From the NCBI GenBank assembly GCA_022828595.1, contig JAKGHH010000002.1, positions 43,928,222-43,992,221 on the forward strand: 64,000 nt of DNA. The letters run 5' to 3'. Position 1 is the first letter of the stretch. The number at the start of each line of letters is the position of its first letter. The notes under the pieces were generated by a model, which searched no databases, was not told where the DNA came from, and worked only from the letters and a program-made list of their open reading frames with translations. The DNA comes from Nelumbo lutea (taxonomy: Eukaryota; Streptophyta; Magnoliopsida; Proteales; Nelumbonaceae). This document shows, piece by piece, positions 45,040 through 57,566 of the stretch. The translations under genes were made by a program, and so were the position numbers.

Positions 45040-46813
45040 TGTTGACCTTATGTCTTTTGATGATAACAAACTAATTGAGAGTACTAACGAATGTGAAACG
45101 AATCTTTAGTAAGCTTCTCTAGCCCATAAATGTATTAAAGCTAGAATGTTATCGAAATTGAAGTAGAATCATTGCTAAGTTGGTTACCTATGCTTTATAG
45201 ATAGCTACACCATAATCATCTTTCTAAGTTAAGGAAGCTCTAAGAAATTCAAGCATCAAGGATATTAAAGAACTTAAATGTCTTTGGAGCATCTTAAAGG
45301 ACATCTACTTCAACATCTCACCAAATAGAATACTACATCAAATTGTACTCAATTTGTATTTATATTTTAAGATTTTGATGTAATCGGTTGTATGATGCAC
45401 TCACTAGATCGTCAACAAGACTAAATTTAGTACAATAGACCTTAAAAACAATTAACTTGTCATTTTAGTTCCTAGTTTTTACATGAGATTAAAAAAGAAG
45501 ATAATAAATAGGAAAATACACATTGAAACCAATGGAAGATTTTTCAAAACCATAGATAAAAATTTTCGAGGTTTCTAAGTGTTAGGCTATTTATTAAGTA
45601 ACATTAGCCTTATTGTGAGACATAGTCAACTAATTGTGTCAACCAAGGCATAAAACATTAGGACTGTGAAGTATAATTGACTACCTTAAAAAATATAGTT
45701 TACTAACTATGACAACCGAGGTATAAAATATGCCCAATCGAAGAAGACTAGTCAACTACCTAGAAAAGCACAATCCACTAAACTAGACAAACTAAGTTCA
45801 AATGAAACTAGTCGACTAATATGGAGGAACCGATTGAATAGTAGAGAAAAAAATATTCCTCCCTTCACCAAGTGGTCGACTAAAAAATTGACAATTAACT
45901 ACTTCAAAGAAATTTGATCGTTTGAAGGCTCTAATGGCTACTACCATCTTTGAAAAAGCCATATCACATGTTAGGGGGAAATTTAAACCATTACTAAAGA
46001 AGGAAAAATCCCTCCAACAACTAGAAAATGGTTAATTGCTCTCAAATCCTCTATAAATATAAGAGTTCATCTTGATTCAAAACTAAGAAGAAGAAAGCAA
46101 GAGATTGAATCAAGGTTTGTGAAAAACAACCTGTGTAGTCCTTGTACATATTGTATATAATATTTTTCCTGAGGGAACAAACTAAGCTAGAGTCTTTTAT
46201 TTCTTTTTTTTTCCTTTTGAAGAGATCCCTGAGCTTCAAAAGTGTTACAAGTGGTCATAATTGAGAATCCATTGAGCTTGTATAATATCATTCATATATT
46301 GAGACTTTCATCGCTGGGCTTAGCATATGATGAGAACTCTAGAAACTGAGTTTTAGTATGATCTTGTATTGTTTATATTTGCTTATTGAGATGCTTCTCT
46401 TGCTTATAAACCTACTCCTAAGCTAAAGAAAGTAACATCCTTAAGAAAGTAGATGTTCAAATTGTTAAACACCATTAAAGTATTGTTGGAACCTCTATTA
46501 AGCCCAACTACAAGGTCTAATAGACTCCCAGAAGCCATGCTTGTTCAGGTTGGGTTGGCACCAATTAAGTCCAATTGATTTCAAGTTTTACAGACACCTA
46601 TGAAGTCCTACTGGTTGTAAAGGCTTGGTTGGAACCCTATAACTCTAGTCAGTTAATGGAAAAACTTAGTGGTGGTCTAAGGTAGAGATTATAGGAAAGG
46701 TTGGTTGAACCTCTATAAAAATAGTGTGTCTTGTGTGTTTATTTTCTTTTCTTTCAAGTTTGAAGTTTATTTTTCATTGCTAACGTCCTCATAACTACAA
46801 TAATTTGATTCTT
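45040..46813 (+). repeat. 5' LTR of the SIRE-type element, 3' end deleted
   Basis: It aligns with 50972-52067 and 54145-54663, for example through tgatgcactcactagat, tcctctataaatat and tgatgagaactctagaaa. The identity looks like three-quarters to four-fifths, clearly lower than for the copia LTRs at 12.9 and 18.0 kb. The TATA-like ctctataaatata lies near 46050-46061. No primer site follows. Confidence 0.8.
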
Positions 46814-49560
46814 TTATTTTTGTTCCCAAACTTTACTCCAAGTGGAGGGGGACCCACCTAAAATTTTATTAAAACAATAATCAAATATAGGGCAAATACA
46901 AAGGAAGATAATTGGAAGGTCATATTCATTATATCCGAAGAAGTACTCCACATATTCAAGATACATGATTGGAAATCTTGAATTATTTATGTCTTTGAAT
47001 GCCAAAAGTGAAGGTCATGTAACCCTTGGTGACAACAATAAATGGAAGATAATTGGCATCAGTTTAATTTATAACTCCTCTACCTCTATCATAGAAAATG
47101 TACTTTTAGTAAAGGGTTAAAATATAATATGCTAAGTGTTAGCCAATTGTGTGACAAAGACTATAAAGTATCATTTCAATTTATCAATGCTTTGTTTATA
47201 ACAAGACAAATAAAATTATTCATTTTATTGTAGATCAAGATTGAATAAAGTGTACATTGATGACTTAATTAAGGGTGTTAATAAGAATGAAAGGTGTCTA
47301 ACTACAATGGGCAAACACTCTTGATTGTGAAATAGAAGATTGGGACATGCTAGTGTATATCTCCTAAACAACCTAGTAAAAAATAACTTAGTTGAAGGCC
47401 TTCCCAAGTTGAAATATTCTAAAGATATAATTTTTGAAACATGACGACTTGGAAAGTAGTAAAAAATCTCATTCAAAACAAAGAAACATTTGTTTACTTC
47501 TAGACTGTTACAACTTCTTCACTTAGATTTGTTTGGAGCAATGAAAACAACTAGTTTAGGAGGGAAATCCTATGTCCTTGTAATTGTAGATAATTACTTA
47601 AGATTCACCTAGATATAGTCCATTAAAAGAGTGAAAATGACAAGGAATGTTAAAAGATAGAACACTCAGAACACCCCTATAGAACGAAGTTTTGGAAAGA
47701 AAAAAAATAGAACACTCCAAGGGATGGATAAAACAATGTTGAATGAACATAAAATACCCAAACAATTTTGGGCTGAATCAATAAACACAACTTGCTACAT
47801 CATGAACCTTACAATGGAAGAAATGCAAGAATAAAGTACTTCAAGAAAATCTGATGCCAAATCCAATGTAGTATATTCCTTGGATACTCTTCAACTAGCA
47901 AGGCACATAGAGTATTTAACAAAAGAACAATATTAGTTGATGAAGAATGAATTCATGTAACTTTTGATGAAATAGAGCCCAAAATGATTCAAGAAGAAGG
48001 AGAGGGAATCAAGATAACCATGCCTAAACTAGATAAAAGAAATTCAACAAGAAAATGATTCCTTAATAAATAAAGACAAAAGATATCAAATGCCTAGAGA
48101 AGAAGATTTCAAATACAATAAGCCCACGACTCAAATAATAGGTAGCCCAAGTGTAGGGCTGAGAACTAGGATGGATGAAAATAACATAGCTCTTTTATCC
48201 TTCAAAGGATGATAATTGGATAGAAGCTATAAATGAGGAATTAAAAAATTTGTAAAAAAGCATAGGAACTAGTAGAAAGATCCTTTCATCAACATGCCAT
48301 CATAAATAAATGGATTTGTAGAAACAAATTAAATGATTTGGAGAGGTAACAAAAAATAAAGATAGACTAGTTGCCAAGGGGTATAGCCAAGGAGGAATTG
48401 ATTATGGTGAAGCCTATGCTCTAATGGCGAGGATAAAATCAATAAGAATGCTATGAGACTATACAAATCACAAGAACTTTGAGCTATACCAAAGGGATGT
48501 AAAAAATGCCTTCTTGAATGGCTACATAAGCAAAGAATAGCCCTTGGTTATGAAAAGTTGGAGTTTCTTGATCATGTGTACAAATTAACCAAGGCACTTT
48601 ATGGGTTAAAATAGGCCCCTAGATCTTGGTACAGAAGTTTAAGTGGGTTTCTAATTAATAAGCGCTTCACTAGAGGAAAGATAGACCTAATACTTTTCAT
48701 AAAAGTTTCCATAAATGATAAGATTCTTATTCAAATGTATGTTGATAATATCATTTTTGGTTCCACAAATAAAGTCTTGTGCCAAGAATTTTTGCAAAGA
48801 TAATGGAATCAGAATTTGAAAATGAGCATGTTAGGAGGATTTAACTTCTTCTTGAGACTGAAAATCAAGCAATAAGAAGGGACATCTATATGCCAATCCA
48901 AATACACAAAATAAACCCTAAAAAATTGGAATGGATCGAGCTAAACCCACAAAAGAACTAAACTTCTTATGTGCTAGATTTCAAAGCAATCCCAATTAAA
49001 GAAAGCCACGTTTTAGCTGTAAAAAAATATTTAGGTACCTCAAGGGAACTCCAAACTTTGGATTGTCAAATTGTAAACAATGAAGACTTTAGTCTAATTG
49101 GATGCTTAGATGCTAATTTCGCAAGGAGTGAAACTGATAGAAAAAGAAGCAATGATGCATGTAAATTTTTAGGACCATGCTTGGTGTCATGGATGTGCAA
49201 AAAGAAAACCTTAGTGGCACTGTCTACAATTGAAATTAAATATATGGTTGTAGGAAGTTGCACCACTCAATTACTTTAGATGATGCAAACATTAGAGGAT
49301 TATGGGATAACACTAAAATCCCTATCTATCGTGACAATATGAGTGCTATAAATCTCTCAGAAAATTATATCCAACACTAAAAAACCAAACACATTGAGAT
49401 TAGGCATCTTTTCATTAGGGATCACATCCATAAAGGAAATGCTAAATTGAACTTTATAGACTAAAAGCATCAATTTGATGACATCTTCACAAAGCCTCTT
49501 GCTGATGAGCTACTCACTTATATCAAAAGAGAATTAGGAATGGTTGAGAATTAATCAATC
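46814..49560 (+). pseudogene. SIRE-type copia Pol remnants
   Basis: In order: pre-integrase region with LLVKGLKYNMLSVSQLCDKDYKV (about 47.10 kb); integrase with LLHLDLFGAMKTTSLGGKSYV (about 47.51 kb) and QFWAESINTTCYIMN (about 47.77 kb); reverse transcriptase with RLVAKGYSQGGIDYGEAYAL (48.37 kb) and the catalytic box as YVDN (48738-48749); RNase H at 48971-49279 with LDANFARSETDRKRSNDACKF and LVSWMCKKKTLVALSTIEIKYM; final KPLADELLTYIKRELGMVEN near 49.5 kb. Frames change repeatedly and contain stops, and gag is missing. Confidence 0.83.
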
Positions 49561-50957
49561 ATTTCATTTCCCCTTGTAGTTTAATAGTTGTATACATTTT
49601 CTTTAGTGGGGTAAATGGACAATAAAGCCTGAGTGACTCAATATATTAAAAGACACTCATTTGTACCTAGAAGAAGCTTTTGAATAATCAATTGGCACTA
49701 ATCTCTATCTATATGGATCACTCCAAGTAATCTGATATAACTTATTTCATCATTTGATTTCTATTACTATGTGTTTTAATTAGATAAAAAAATGATGTCA
49801 TATTCTAAGAAAGGCATCTATGAAAGGGGTAGCTTAAGTTTCTAACTCTTAGAGAATTATAATGCTTAAGTTTCTCAATTGGAATGGATTGAGAATGTGT
49901 GATGTTACTTTTCCAATTATAATATTATGTGAATGGATTCTCATCTGAACATAACTGCTTATATTTATATTGTGATGGGAATATCCTATTCACTTACAAT
50001 TGGAATGAGTTCAAAAATGTAATAAATTTTGTTATCCAACTGATAAGTTATAGTTTATGCTCTCTCTCATTTTCACTGAAATGTTTATATACCTTTTAAG
50101 AGAAAATAGCACATGCTTATATTGTTCAACAATCTTCATCTATATGGTTTCCAATAGTTAAGTTATACTCTTCAAGTTCTCTTTTCATCATCTACTATTT
50201 ATCATCATTATTATTTGAAGCTTTATGAGATTCTTATATATCCCTCTATTAATTTCCTTTTTGCTAGTAACAAAAGAGAGAGAAATTACGCATTGAATGA
50301 AAAATGATTTTTTCAAGGAATATGAGAAAAGATGCCAATAAAGTAAATGCATATTCCTAAATAGAAAAATGGGAGTTTTATCTCCCAAGTGAAAGTGGAG
50401 GAGCTTTAGCTTTACCTCATATATGTACAACAACCCACTATTTATATGCCATAGGAGGAGATAAATAGAGGAATGTCCCCACATATGATTCATGGGGTGT
50501 TTTGATCCAAAAGTGGATTCAAAACAAAGGGATTTGAATGAGAAATGGAGTATTCCCCAAATGGAAATATTCAAGGGGAGATTATTCATGAATCCTCTCT
50601 ATGAGTCAAGGGGAGATAAATGGTTTTTATGCTGGAATTGTGATATATTCTGAAATTAAAAAACCATTTAGTTATATGAGCTTAATTTGTTATATCATTT
50701 GAAACATCATGTTAGGACTACCCCTATGCTTATTTGATTCATTCTTATCTTGAATAGTCATTGCTTATGGATTATGGTTAATTATGTGCTTATTAATTAT
50801 TATCAAATCATGAAGCCATATCCATTTGTTTTGTTAGTTAGTGAATAATAATTGTGTCGTTTAGCTTTAATGTTTATGTAGCATGATCTAGGACAGTAGT
50901 ACTCTCTAGTTGAGATTAATTGCTTTTATCATTTTTTATTAATGGTTTGTCATCATC
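49561..50957 (+). other. Non-coding tail between RNase H and purine tract
   Basis: SIRE/Maximus elements often carry extra sequence here, sometimes an env-like frame. No such coding frame was recognised. A 133-residue open frame on the minus strand (50188-50589) has no motif and is taken as chance. Confidence 0.55.
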
Positions 50958-50970
50958 AAAAAGGGGGAGA
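50958..50970 (+). other. Polypurine tract of the SIRE-type element
   Basis: The sequence AAAAAGGGGGAGA directly precedes the 3' LTR. The AAAGGGGGAGA type is characteristic of SIRE-class elements. Confidence 0.85.
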
Positions 50971-52067
50971 TTGTTGATCTTATGTGTACTAATGATGGCA
51001 AACTTATTGAGAGAACTAATGGTAAAAATAAGTGTGCAAAAAATATTTAGTAATTTTCTCTAGGCCAAAAATATATCAAAACTAGAATACTATCAAAGAT
51101 GAAGTGTATGCTTTTTAAAGTTGTCTGCTTATGCTTCAAATGTATCTACACTATCATTATCTCTCTAATCTAAGGAAGCTTCAAACAATTAAAGCATCAA
51201 GGCTACTAAAAACATAAATGTTTTTGGAGTTGATCAAAGGACATCTACAACATCTCACCAAGGATAAGACTACACCTAGTTGTTTTCAATTTGTATTTAT
51301 ATTTTAGGATCTTGGTGTAACAGTTGGATGATGCACTCACTAGATGCTCAATAAGATTGAACTCAGTATAATCAACCTTAGGAACCACTAACTTGTATGG
51401 GTTTTGGTTTCTAGGATTTCTTGAGCCTAAACAAGAATATTATAATCAATAAAATGCATGTTAAAAGTCAATGGAAGAGTTTCCAAACCCTTAGACAAGA
51501 GTTTCAAAAGTTTCTAAGTATTGGGTTGTTTGTTAGACAACATTGGCCTGACTATAATACATAGTCAACTATCCCTGACAACATGAAATGCCAAGATTTT
51601 GAATTGTAGTTAGCTAACTCAAAAAGTATAGTTGACCAACTATGACAACCAAGGCATGAAATATGCCCTGCCTAAGAAGACTAGTTTAGTACATGAAAAA
51701 GATAGTCGACTAACTTACATAGATTGAGTTCAAGTGAAACCAATTGACTGACATGGAGAAACCAATTGACTAAGAGAGAAGAAAGATTTCTCTCTTCATC
51801 AAATGGGTGTCCAACAAAAATGGATAATCAACTACTTCTAAGAAATTTAACTGTTTGAAAGACATAATGGTTACTAGCATTTTTGGAAAGCCTTTTAACA
51901 CATTTTGGAGAAATTTGAATTATTACTAAAGAAGGAAAAATCTCTCCAACAACTAAAAAATGGTAACTTGCTCTCAAATCCTCTATAAATATATAAGTTC
52001 ATCTTGATTCAAAAATAAGGAGATAACAAGAGATTAAATCAAGGCTTGTGAAAAACAACCTCTGGCT

Positions 52068-54144
52068 CTATTTGGTTTGTGAGAAAATTTGGATGGGATG
52101 TGATGGGATGGGAAAGTGTGGAATTTCCACTTTCCGTCATTTGGTTGTACGTGGAAAGTTATGAGAAAACTCATTTTCCCATGTTTTTTTTTTGTGGGAA
52201 AATAATTGAGAGAAAACTGTTTGGTTTGCTTATACTTTGTTTCTTTTAAAGTGTAGCCACTAAGCTCAATTTTCAGCAGGTAGAGGGAACTCATGGGCCC
52301 TCTTGGGGATTCTTAAATTGAGATGCACTTGGACTTACTCTAGATGTAAGCTTATCTAACCTTGAAATCAAACTCATGTTCAATTTGGCTTACAAACTGT
52401 AGTTGCATATTAATAACTACCTACATAATTATTAGGTTATTTTTTATAGGCAAACTAGCAATTTCATTTCATGTCAACAAAACAATTATACAAACAATGT
52501 TTATGGGTAGATACATTAACAAGAGATCACAAGCATATCTAAAAACCACCTGTCGAAAGCAAGAAGATAAGTTTTTAATTTTATTTAAGAGAAAAGTCAT
52601 TTGGCATGAGAGAACATGCTATCTTGAAGATAGCATGCTAGTTGTATAAACTGGCCATAGTTTTTGTTTAATTGTCAACAAATCTTTGAAGATTACCATT
52701 AATTAACTCAGCATCCTCAACAAACACCTGCACCAATGTAATAAGAACTGAGATTATTCATGTAAACTCAAGACAAGTCAAAGCTGAGAAGAGTAATCAT
52801 GACTAAATAACCAAAAACTATCCATGTGAACTCAAGAGTGGTTAACAAAAAGTAACAAAAAGGTCAAACAATCCACAATCCATTATTGACGAGTGAACTG
52901 AATCACCCTAAGCAACTTTTCAATAGTTAATAAAATTAATTCTTTCAAACTAATATGGAAGCACCGTGATGCAGCAATGTTTTAGAATTAATGGACCCTA
53001 AAAAAATGTTATGCAACAATGTTTCATAGAATTAGTGGAGGTTTCAACTATAAATTAAGAAAAAAATGAAACATTTTATTTTGTCTTACAATCTTATCAA
53101 ACCAATGTTCATGGAAGATAAGATTCATTCTTAAAACCATAAAACCCAGAACAAAAAACTACATATAACAAGAATAGTGTTCAAGGAAATACAACGGAAG
53201 AGGAAGAAAACAAGTCTGATGAGCATGACATTGTTAGAATTCATTGACTATTTTGTGCCTACATAAAACCCATTTATGCATTTGTTTGATGAAAGGTATC
53301 CTAAACCCGAATCTTCAATTAAACAACTTCTTCGTCAAATGAAATATAGTAATATAAGAAAACAAAGAACAAGTAATTCCATTATATTGTCAAACAAGAA
53401 AGAAACAATATAGATTTGAACCCCTCCCTCAGATCTTTGGATCATCCTAGTCAAGCATGTTACCAACATCAACAACTAAAATGGAATGAAAACAAAAGTA
53501 AATGGGTTCAACCTACAAATAAAAGGATGAAAATGTTATTTCAAGTTTGTGTTATTTCAAGTTTGTGTTCAAACAATGTTAGATCTATTTTATTAGTTTT
53601 ACATATGGAAATCCCACACACATCAACACAAAGAACGACATGAACACCAGCTGACCAGATATCACAGGTGATTAGACTTGGGAGAAAATGAATACAAAAG
53701 GCAATGGAGGTCAGCAAAGAAGAATGGCTAGGTGTCCAGCCATTAAGGGGGGGGGGGGGGACAAAGGGACAGGAAGAAGGAAGAATGGACAAAAAAAATA
53801 CAAAACAACAAGTAAGCAAAGTAAGTAGAAGATGAATCTAGTCTTACCTTTGAATGAAACAACCAGATAAATCGTTGGAGATCCAACTGTTTGAACAGGT
53901 TGAGGTTGAAGAAAAAGAGACTCTTAAGGCTCTATTTTGACAAGACCCAATAAATTTTTTCAGTATAGTTTTTGCATTGGGGTTGCATTGTTTTAGTGTG
54001 ATCCTGTCTACTCGATTTTGGGTTCCTGCATCCCACATTTTCCCCATCCCATCCCTTTTATTTTTCTTAAAACAAATAAAGGAAAAAGGAATACTTTTAA
54101 AATATTCCCCTTTTCCCATTCCCATTCCACAAACAAACAAAGCC
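52068..54144. mobile_element. Composite insertion in the 3' LTR
   Basis: LTR similarity stops after aaaacaacct at about 52067 and returns at gagcaagctaagcta near 54150. The left edge begins GGCTCTATTTGGTTTGTGAG. The right part contains a separate 217-bp MITE (53928-54144). The remainder has no coding motif and includes a G14 homopolymer at 53747-53760. Duplications for the outer insertion were not found. Confidence 0.55.
53928..54144. mobile_element. Tourist-like MITE with TAA duplication
   Basis: The left end is GGCTCTATTTTGACAAG and the right end in reverse complement is GGCTTTGTTTGTTTGTG. TAA is found at 53925-53927 and 54145-54147. It occupies the right border of the insertion within the LTR. 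Confidence 0.65.
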
Positions 54145-55516
54145 TAAGGGAGCAAGCTAAGCTAGTGTTACAAGTGAACAAAGATGAGAAGCCATTGAAC
54201 TTGTACAATCTCATCCATCTATTGAGAGTCTCTTCATTAAGCTAAATATTTGATGAGAACTCTAGAAAATTAGTTTTAGTTTGACCTTGTATTTGTTTAT
54301 ATCTGCCAACTAAGAGGCCTTTCTTGTTTGTGTACTTGCTCTTGAGATAAAGAAAGAAACATCCTTCAAAATGTAAATGTTCAACTTGTTGAACACCATT
54401 AAGGTCTTGGAGCCACCTAGAAGCCCAAATAGTTCAGTTTGGGTTGGCACCTATGAAGTCTAACCAATTTTAGGTATTACAGGCACCCGTTGAAGTCCAA
54501 TTGGTTAGCTAAAATCCTCAATGGTGGTCAGGAGTAGAGGGCATAGGCTGGGTTGGCCAAACCTCTATATAACTCCGGTATGCCTTGTGTGTTTGCTTTC
54601 ATTTCTTTCAAGTTTTTCAATTTGTTTTTTGTTGCTAACATTCTCATAACTACAGTAACTTGATTCCTTGAGATCTTGCAAATCTTTTTCTATTTTGTCT
54701 TTCTTTGTTCTCATATACAAGATACAAGGTCATTTAGTGCAATTATTAAAATCTAACATTATTAACCCTACTAACTACTTTGCATTTACATTTACAATTG
54801 CTTTTGTTGATTGTTCATTTATTATTTAACTATATTTACTTTCAGTAGTTAAATTGTCCTTAAGATTTCAAGAACAGCTAACAACTGCATGAATCTCAAG
54901 TTGATTATACCTGGACAGATAATCCTCATCTTAGCTATCATATTGTAGCAAGTCCTCTCTACTACTACTAGTGGATGGTCCTCTCTCTAGTTGTTATTTA
55001 GGCATACACCACCAGGTGTAGTTGCCATTTACTTTATTGTGTATTTACTTTCACCTACTCCTTTTAATTTCTATAGTTGTTTATATTCTACGTTTATACT
55101 TATGTAATTAATTATAGAACCACAAACTAAATAGAACGCTTCAAATTTGTATTGTTCCATTTATTATCAACTACTATCATCTTGTTAGCAATCTCTATTA
55201 TTATCGTTTACATTTGTTGACTGTTAACCCATGCAGCTCCTATTATCATATTGTCTATTCGTTTTTGTAGCTGAAGATTTCTCATTTAGTATGTTATGCT
55301 AATCGGAGAGTAACATCTTGATTAACTGTTGAACTAAATTGACTAAGCCTCTACTCTTCATCTTGATTTATTGTCAAGAAGGCTTATCTTCAATTTTAGT
55401 GGATGGGTTTTGATTTTAATTTATTCATGGTCTAAGAATTCAGATTTGAATTCAAACACTGTTTCTAAGTTCTACCTAATCTACCCCTCTTGGGTAAGGC
55501 CATCGGTCCCAAAACA

Positions 55517-55940
55517 CTAATCGTAAAGCAATGACCAGACTAAAGTTACAAACCACACTCTTTTACATAAGCTCAAGGCATGATTGGATCGACCCAGGGA
55601 AGATGAGTTGAAAAACTTCCAAGCATCAATCCTTTGGAAATACTACACCACCAAAAGGATGATCACGGGAGAGACACCATTCAACCTGACTTTTGACATA
55701 GAATCAATTATCCTAGTTGAGATCGACACTCTCACACTCCGAACTAAGCACTATGATGAAACTATAAATAGTGAAGGATTCTGGGCCAATTTGGACTTCA
55801 TGAAGAAAATCAAAGACCAAGCTTAGATTGGAATTGCCGCCTATCAACAAGCACTAGCCAGGTACTACAATGCTCAGGTTCATGGTAGACAGTTCAAGTT
55901 GGGAAACCTTGTATTAAGAAAGGCATTGGGACTGAGCTCT
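55517..55940 (+). mobile_element. Ty3/gypsy retrotransposon, 3' integrase piece
   Basis: The frame starts with NDQTKVTNHTLLHKLKA, a stop, then LDRPREDELKNF, followed by YYTTKRMITGETPFNLTFDIESIILVEI and RTKHYDETINSEG. This is the C-terminal half of a gypsy integrase, where the family reads NGQTEVTNRT and YRTTKRMPTGETPF. The end reads AYQQALARYYNAQVHGRQFKLGNLVLRKA with changes. It continues the integrase cut off at 45039, so the two pieces are one element. Confidence 0.85.
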
Positions 55941-56500
55941 TATCAATAGGAAAAACTCGATGGAACACTATACCCCACACTTGGAACTTCGAAATTTGAG
56001 GGTATAGTATCAATGAAAGGCATTGAGCTTGATGGTGGCCCCAGACATTAATGTACTGCAAAAAAGAAAGAATATCAGAATCGAAAGGTATTTTTCTCTA
56101 TTCATGATTCAACATTTACATGCCCAAAATAAGTTTGGCATACTGAGCTATGTACGTACTTATAAGAAAAAAATAAGAAGCTTTGGCCATCCATACTGAG
56201 CTACGTACTACTCCTTGCTTGGATCCATGTTAGTTGCTACATGACATGCACCAACTAAAGTAACTATTTAGGAAAAGTCTCCCAAGGAATCAGATTCTTA
56301 GTAGCTCGATAACGAACCGATTCAAGCTGGGATTAACTCAATACGGATCAAAAAAGCTTCAGAGATGTACTTCTTGACATCAATCTTCCCTTTCCATTCC
56401 ATTCATAGATCGAGGAGGGGCTCCAAAGAGTACCTTTGAGTTTGATTAAGCAGAAAAGTAATAATACACCCTCTGGAGAAGTGTATGGAAAATGCTGAAG
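55941..56500. other. Spacer, nothing recognised
   Basis: It may include the remaining 3' part of the gypsy element, but no LTR was identified. Confidence 0.4.
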
Positions 56501-56508
56501 GTCATCAG

Positions 56509-56876
56509 TAGGGGTGTTAATTGGACTGGATTTGGTCCAATCCGATCTAGTCCGATGTGAGTCCATTATAAATGGACCGTGCCCAATCCAATCCAATGAA
56601 TTTTTGGATTAATTTGAATCGGTCCAATTTAATGTCTGGACCATCCAATTTGTTCAAATTCATTTTGATTTAGATTGGTTTCAACCCAAACCTAGTTCAT
56701 TAACACATATATTCTTATATCAATGGACCAGATATTGGCTTAACACAATCCAAACCAGGTCCAATCCAATCTAATAAATATTTTGGACCGGATTGGTCCA
56801 ATCCAATGTCTTACCGGTCCGTTCAATCCGTCCAAATTAATTTTGGACTGGACGGACCAGTCCATTGACACCCTTA
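56509..56876. mobile_element. hAT-like MITE, family A copy 3
   Basis: It starts TAGGGGTGTTAATTGGACTG and the right end in reverse complement reads TAAGGGTGTCAATGGACTGG. The flanks gtcatcag (56501-56508) and atcatcag (56877-56884) match at 7 of 8 bases. The interior words match copies 1 and 2. Confidence 0.85.
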
Positions 56877-57012
56877 ATCATCAGCAGGTCATGGATGGTG
56901 CAGAAACAAAGGAATTTAACCACATAACGATGGAGTTGGGCACTAATTGGATGGGAAACACATGGTGGTTCCTTAACACAACAACCAGACCCTTATCCAA
57001 GGGGGAATATTA

Positions 57013-57483
57013 GGAGAGTGTTTTACAATGTGAGTTATTTTCTTGTTGTCAATCGGTTTGAAAAACAAATCAAAACAATCTCATGTGAAAACAAATTGTT
57101 TCTCAAAACAAAAACACATTTTTGACTGTATAAGTGTTTTTCATTTTCAAAACTAAAATTAAAAGCATGTTCTTGATTTTTTTATTTTTTTTTGTTTCAA
57201 AAGCATGTTTTCATCTTGTTACTTAATATCATGTTCCATAAATCATATAATTAATTATATGACTAAATATTTGTATATACTTGAAAATTTGTTTTGGTTT
57301 TAAAAAATAATATCTTGATGGTCCAAAAAATATGTGTTCTTTATTGAAACAAAACTGATTTGTTTTTCTCTTTAAAAATAAAAAAAAAAGTTCAATAATG
57401 CATTTTTGTTTTTTTACTGATGTGATGATTTCAAAAACAAATGAAAATAAAAACATTCACATTACAGAATACAGAATGCTCCC
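57013..57483. mobile_element. Tourist-like MITE with TTA duplication
   Basis: The left end is GGAGAGTGTTTTACAATGTG and the reverse complement of the right end begins GGGAGCATTCTGTATTCTGT and then continues with AATGTGA. TTA lies at 57010-57012 and 57484-57486. The interior is rich in caaaacaaa/ttgtttt words and has no coding sequence. Confidence 0.75.
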
Positions 57484-57566
57484 TTAATAATATTTAATTA
57501 GCAAGTCAACAATAAGTAGTAATTGTTGTTTCTTGACCAAATAAGTGCTTGTTAATAACTTTTTGG

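Larger units (their letters stand above)
45040..55516 (+). mobile_element. SIRE/Maximus-type Ty1/copia element nested in gypsy
   Basis: The element begins TGTTGACC at 45040 and has a 5' LTR to about 46813. Protease-integrase, reverse transcriptase and RNase H remnants follow in copia order at 47.0-49.55 kb. Next are a 1.4-kb non-coding tail, a purine tract (50958-50970) and a 3' LTR starting TGTTGATC at 50972. Long LTRs plus this tail suggest the SIRE/Maximus lineage. The two halves of a gypsy integrase flank it. The 3' LTR matches the 5' LTR to about 54.66 kb apart from a 2.1-kb insertion. Whether it runs on to 55516 cannot be tested, because the 5' LTR end, primer site and gag are deleted. 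Confidence 0.82.
50972..55516 (+). repeat. 3' LTR of the SIRE-type element, interrupted
   Basis: It begins TGTTGATCTTATG like the 5' LTR. LTR sequence runs to about 52067, is broken by an insertion, resumes at about 54145 and is traceable to about 54663. The stretch 54664-55516 has no counterpart left in the truncated 5' LTR. CCAAAACA at 55516 is a possible LTR end because gypsy integrase similarity starts just after it. Confidence 0.65.

Noticed and set aside
50188..50589. Possible env-like frame in the SIRE-type element tail
   Set aside because: It lies on the opposite strand and has no env-like features such as a signal peptide or coiled coil in a sensible order.
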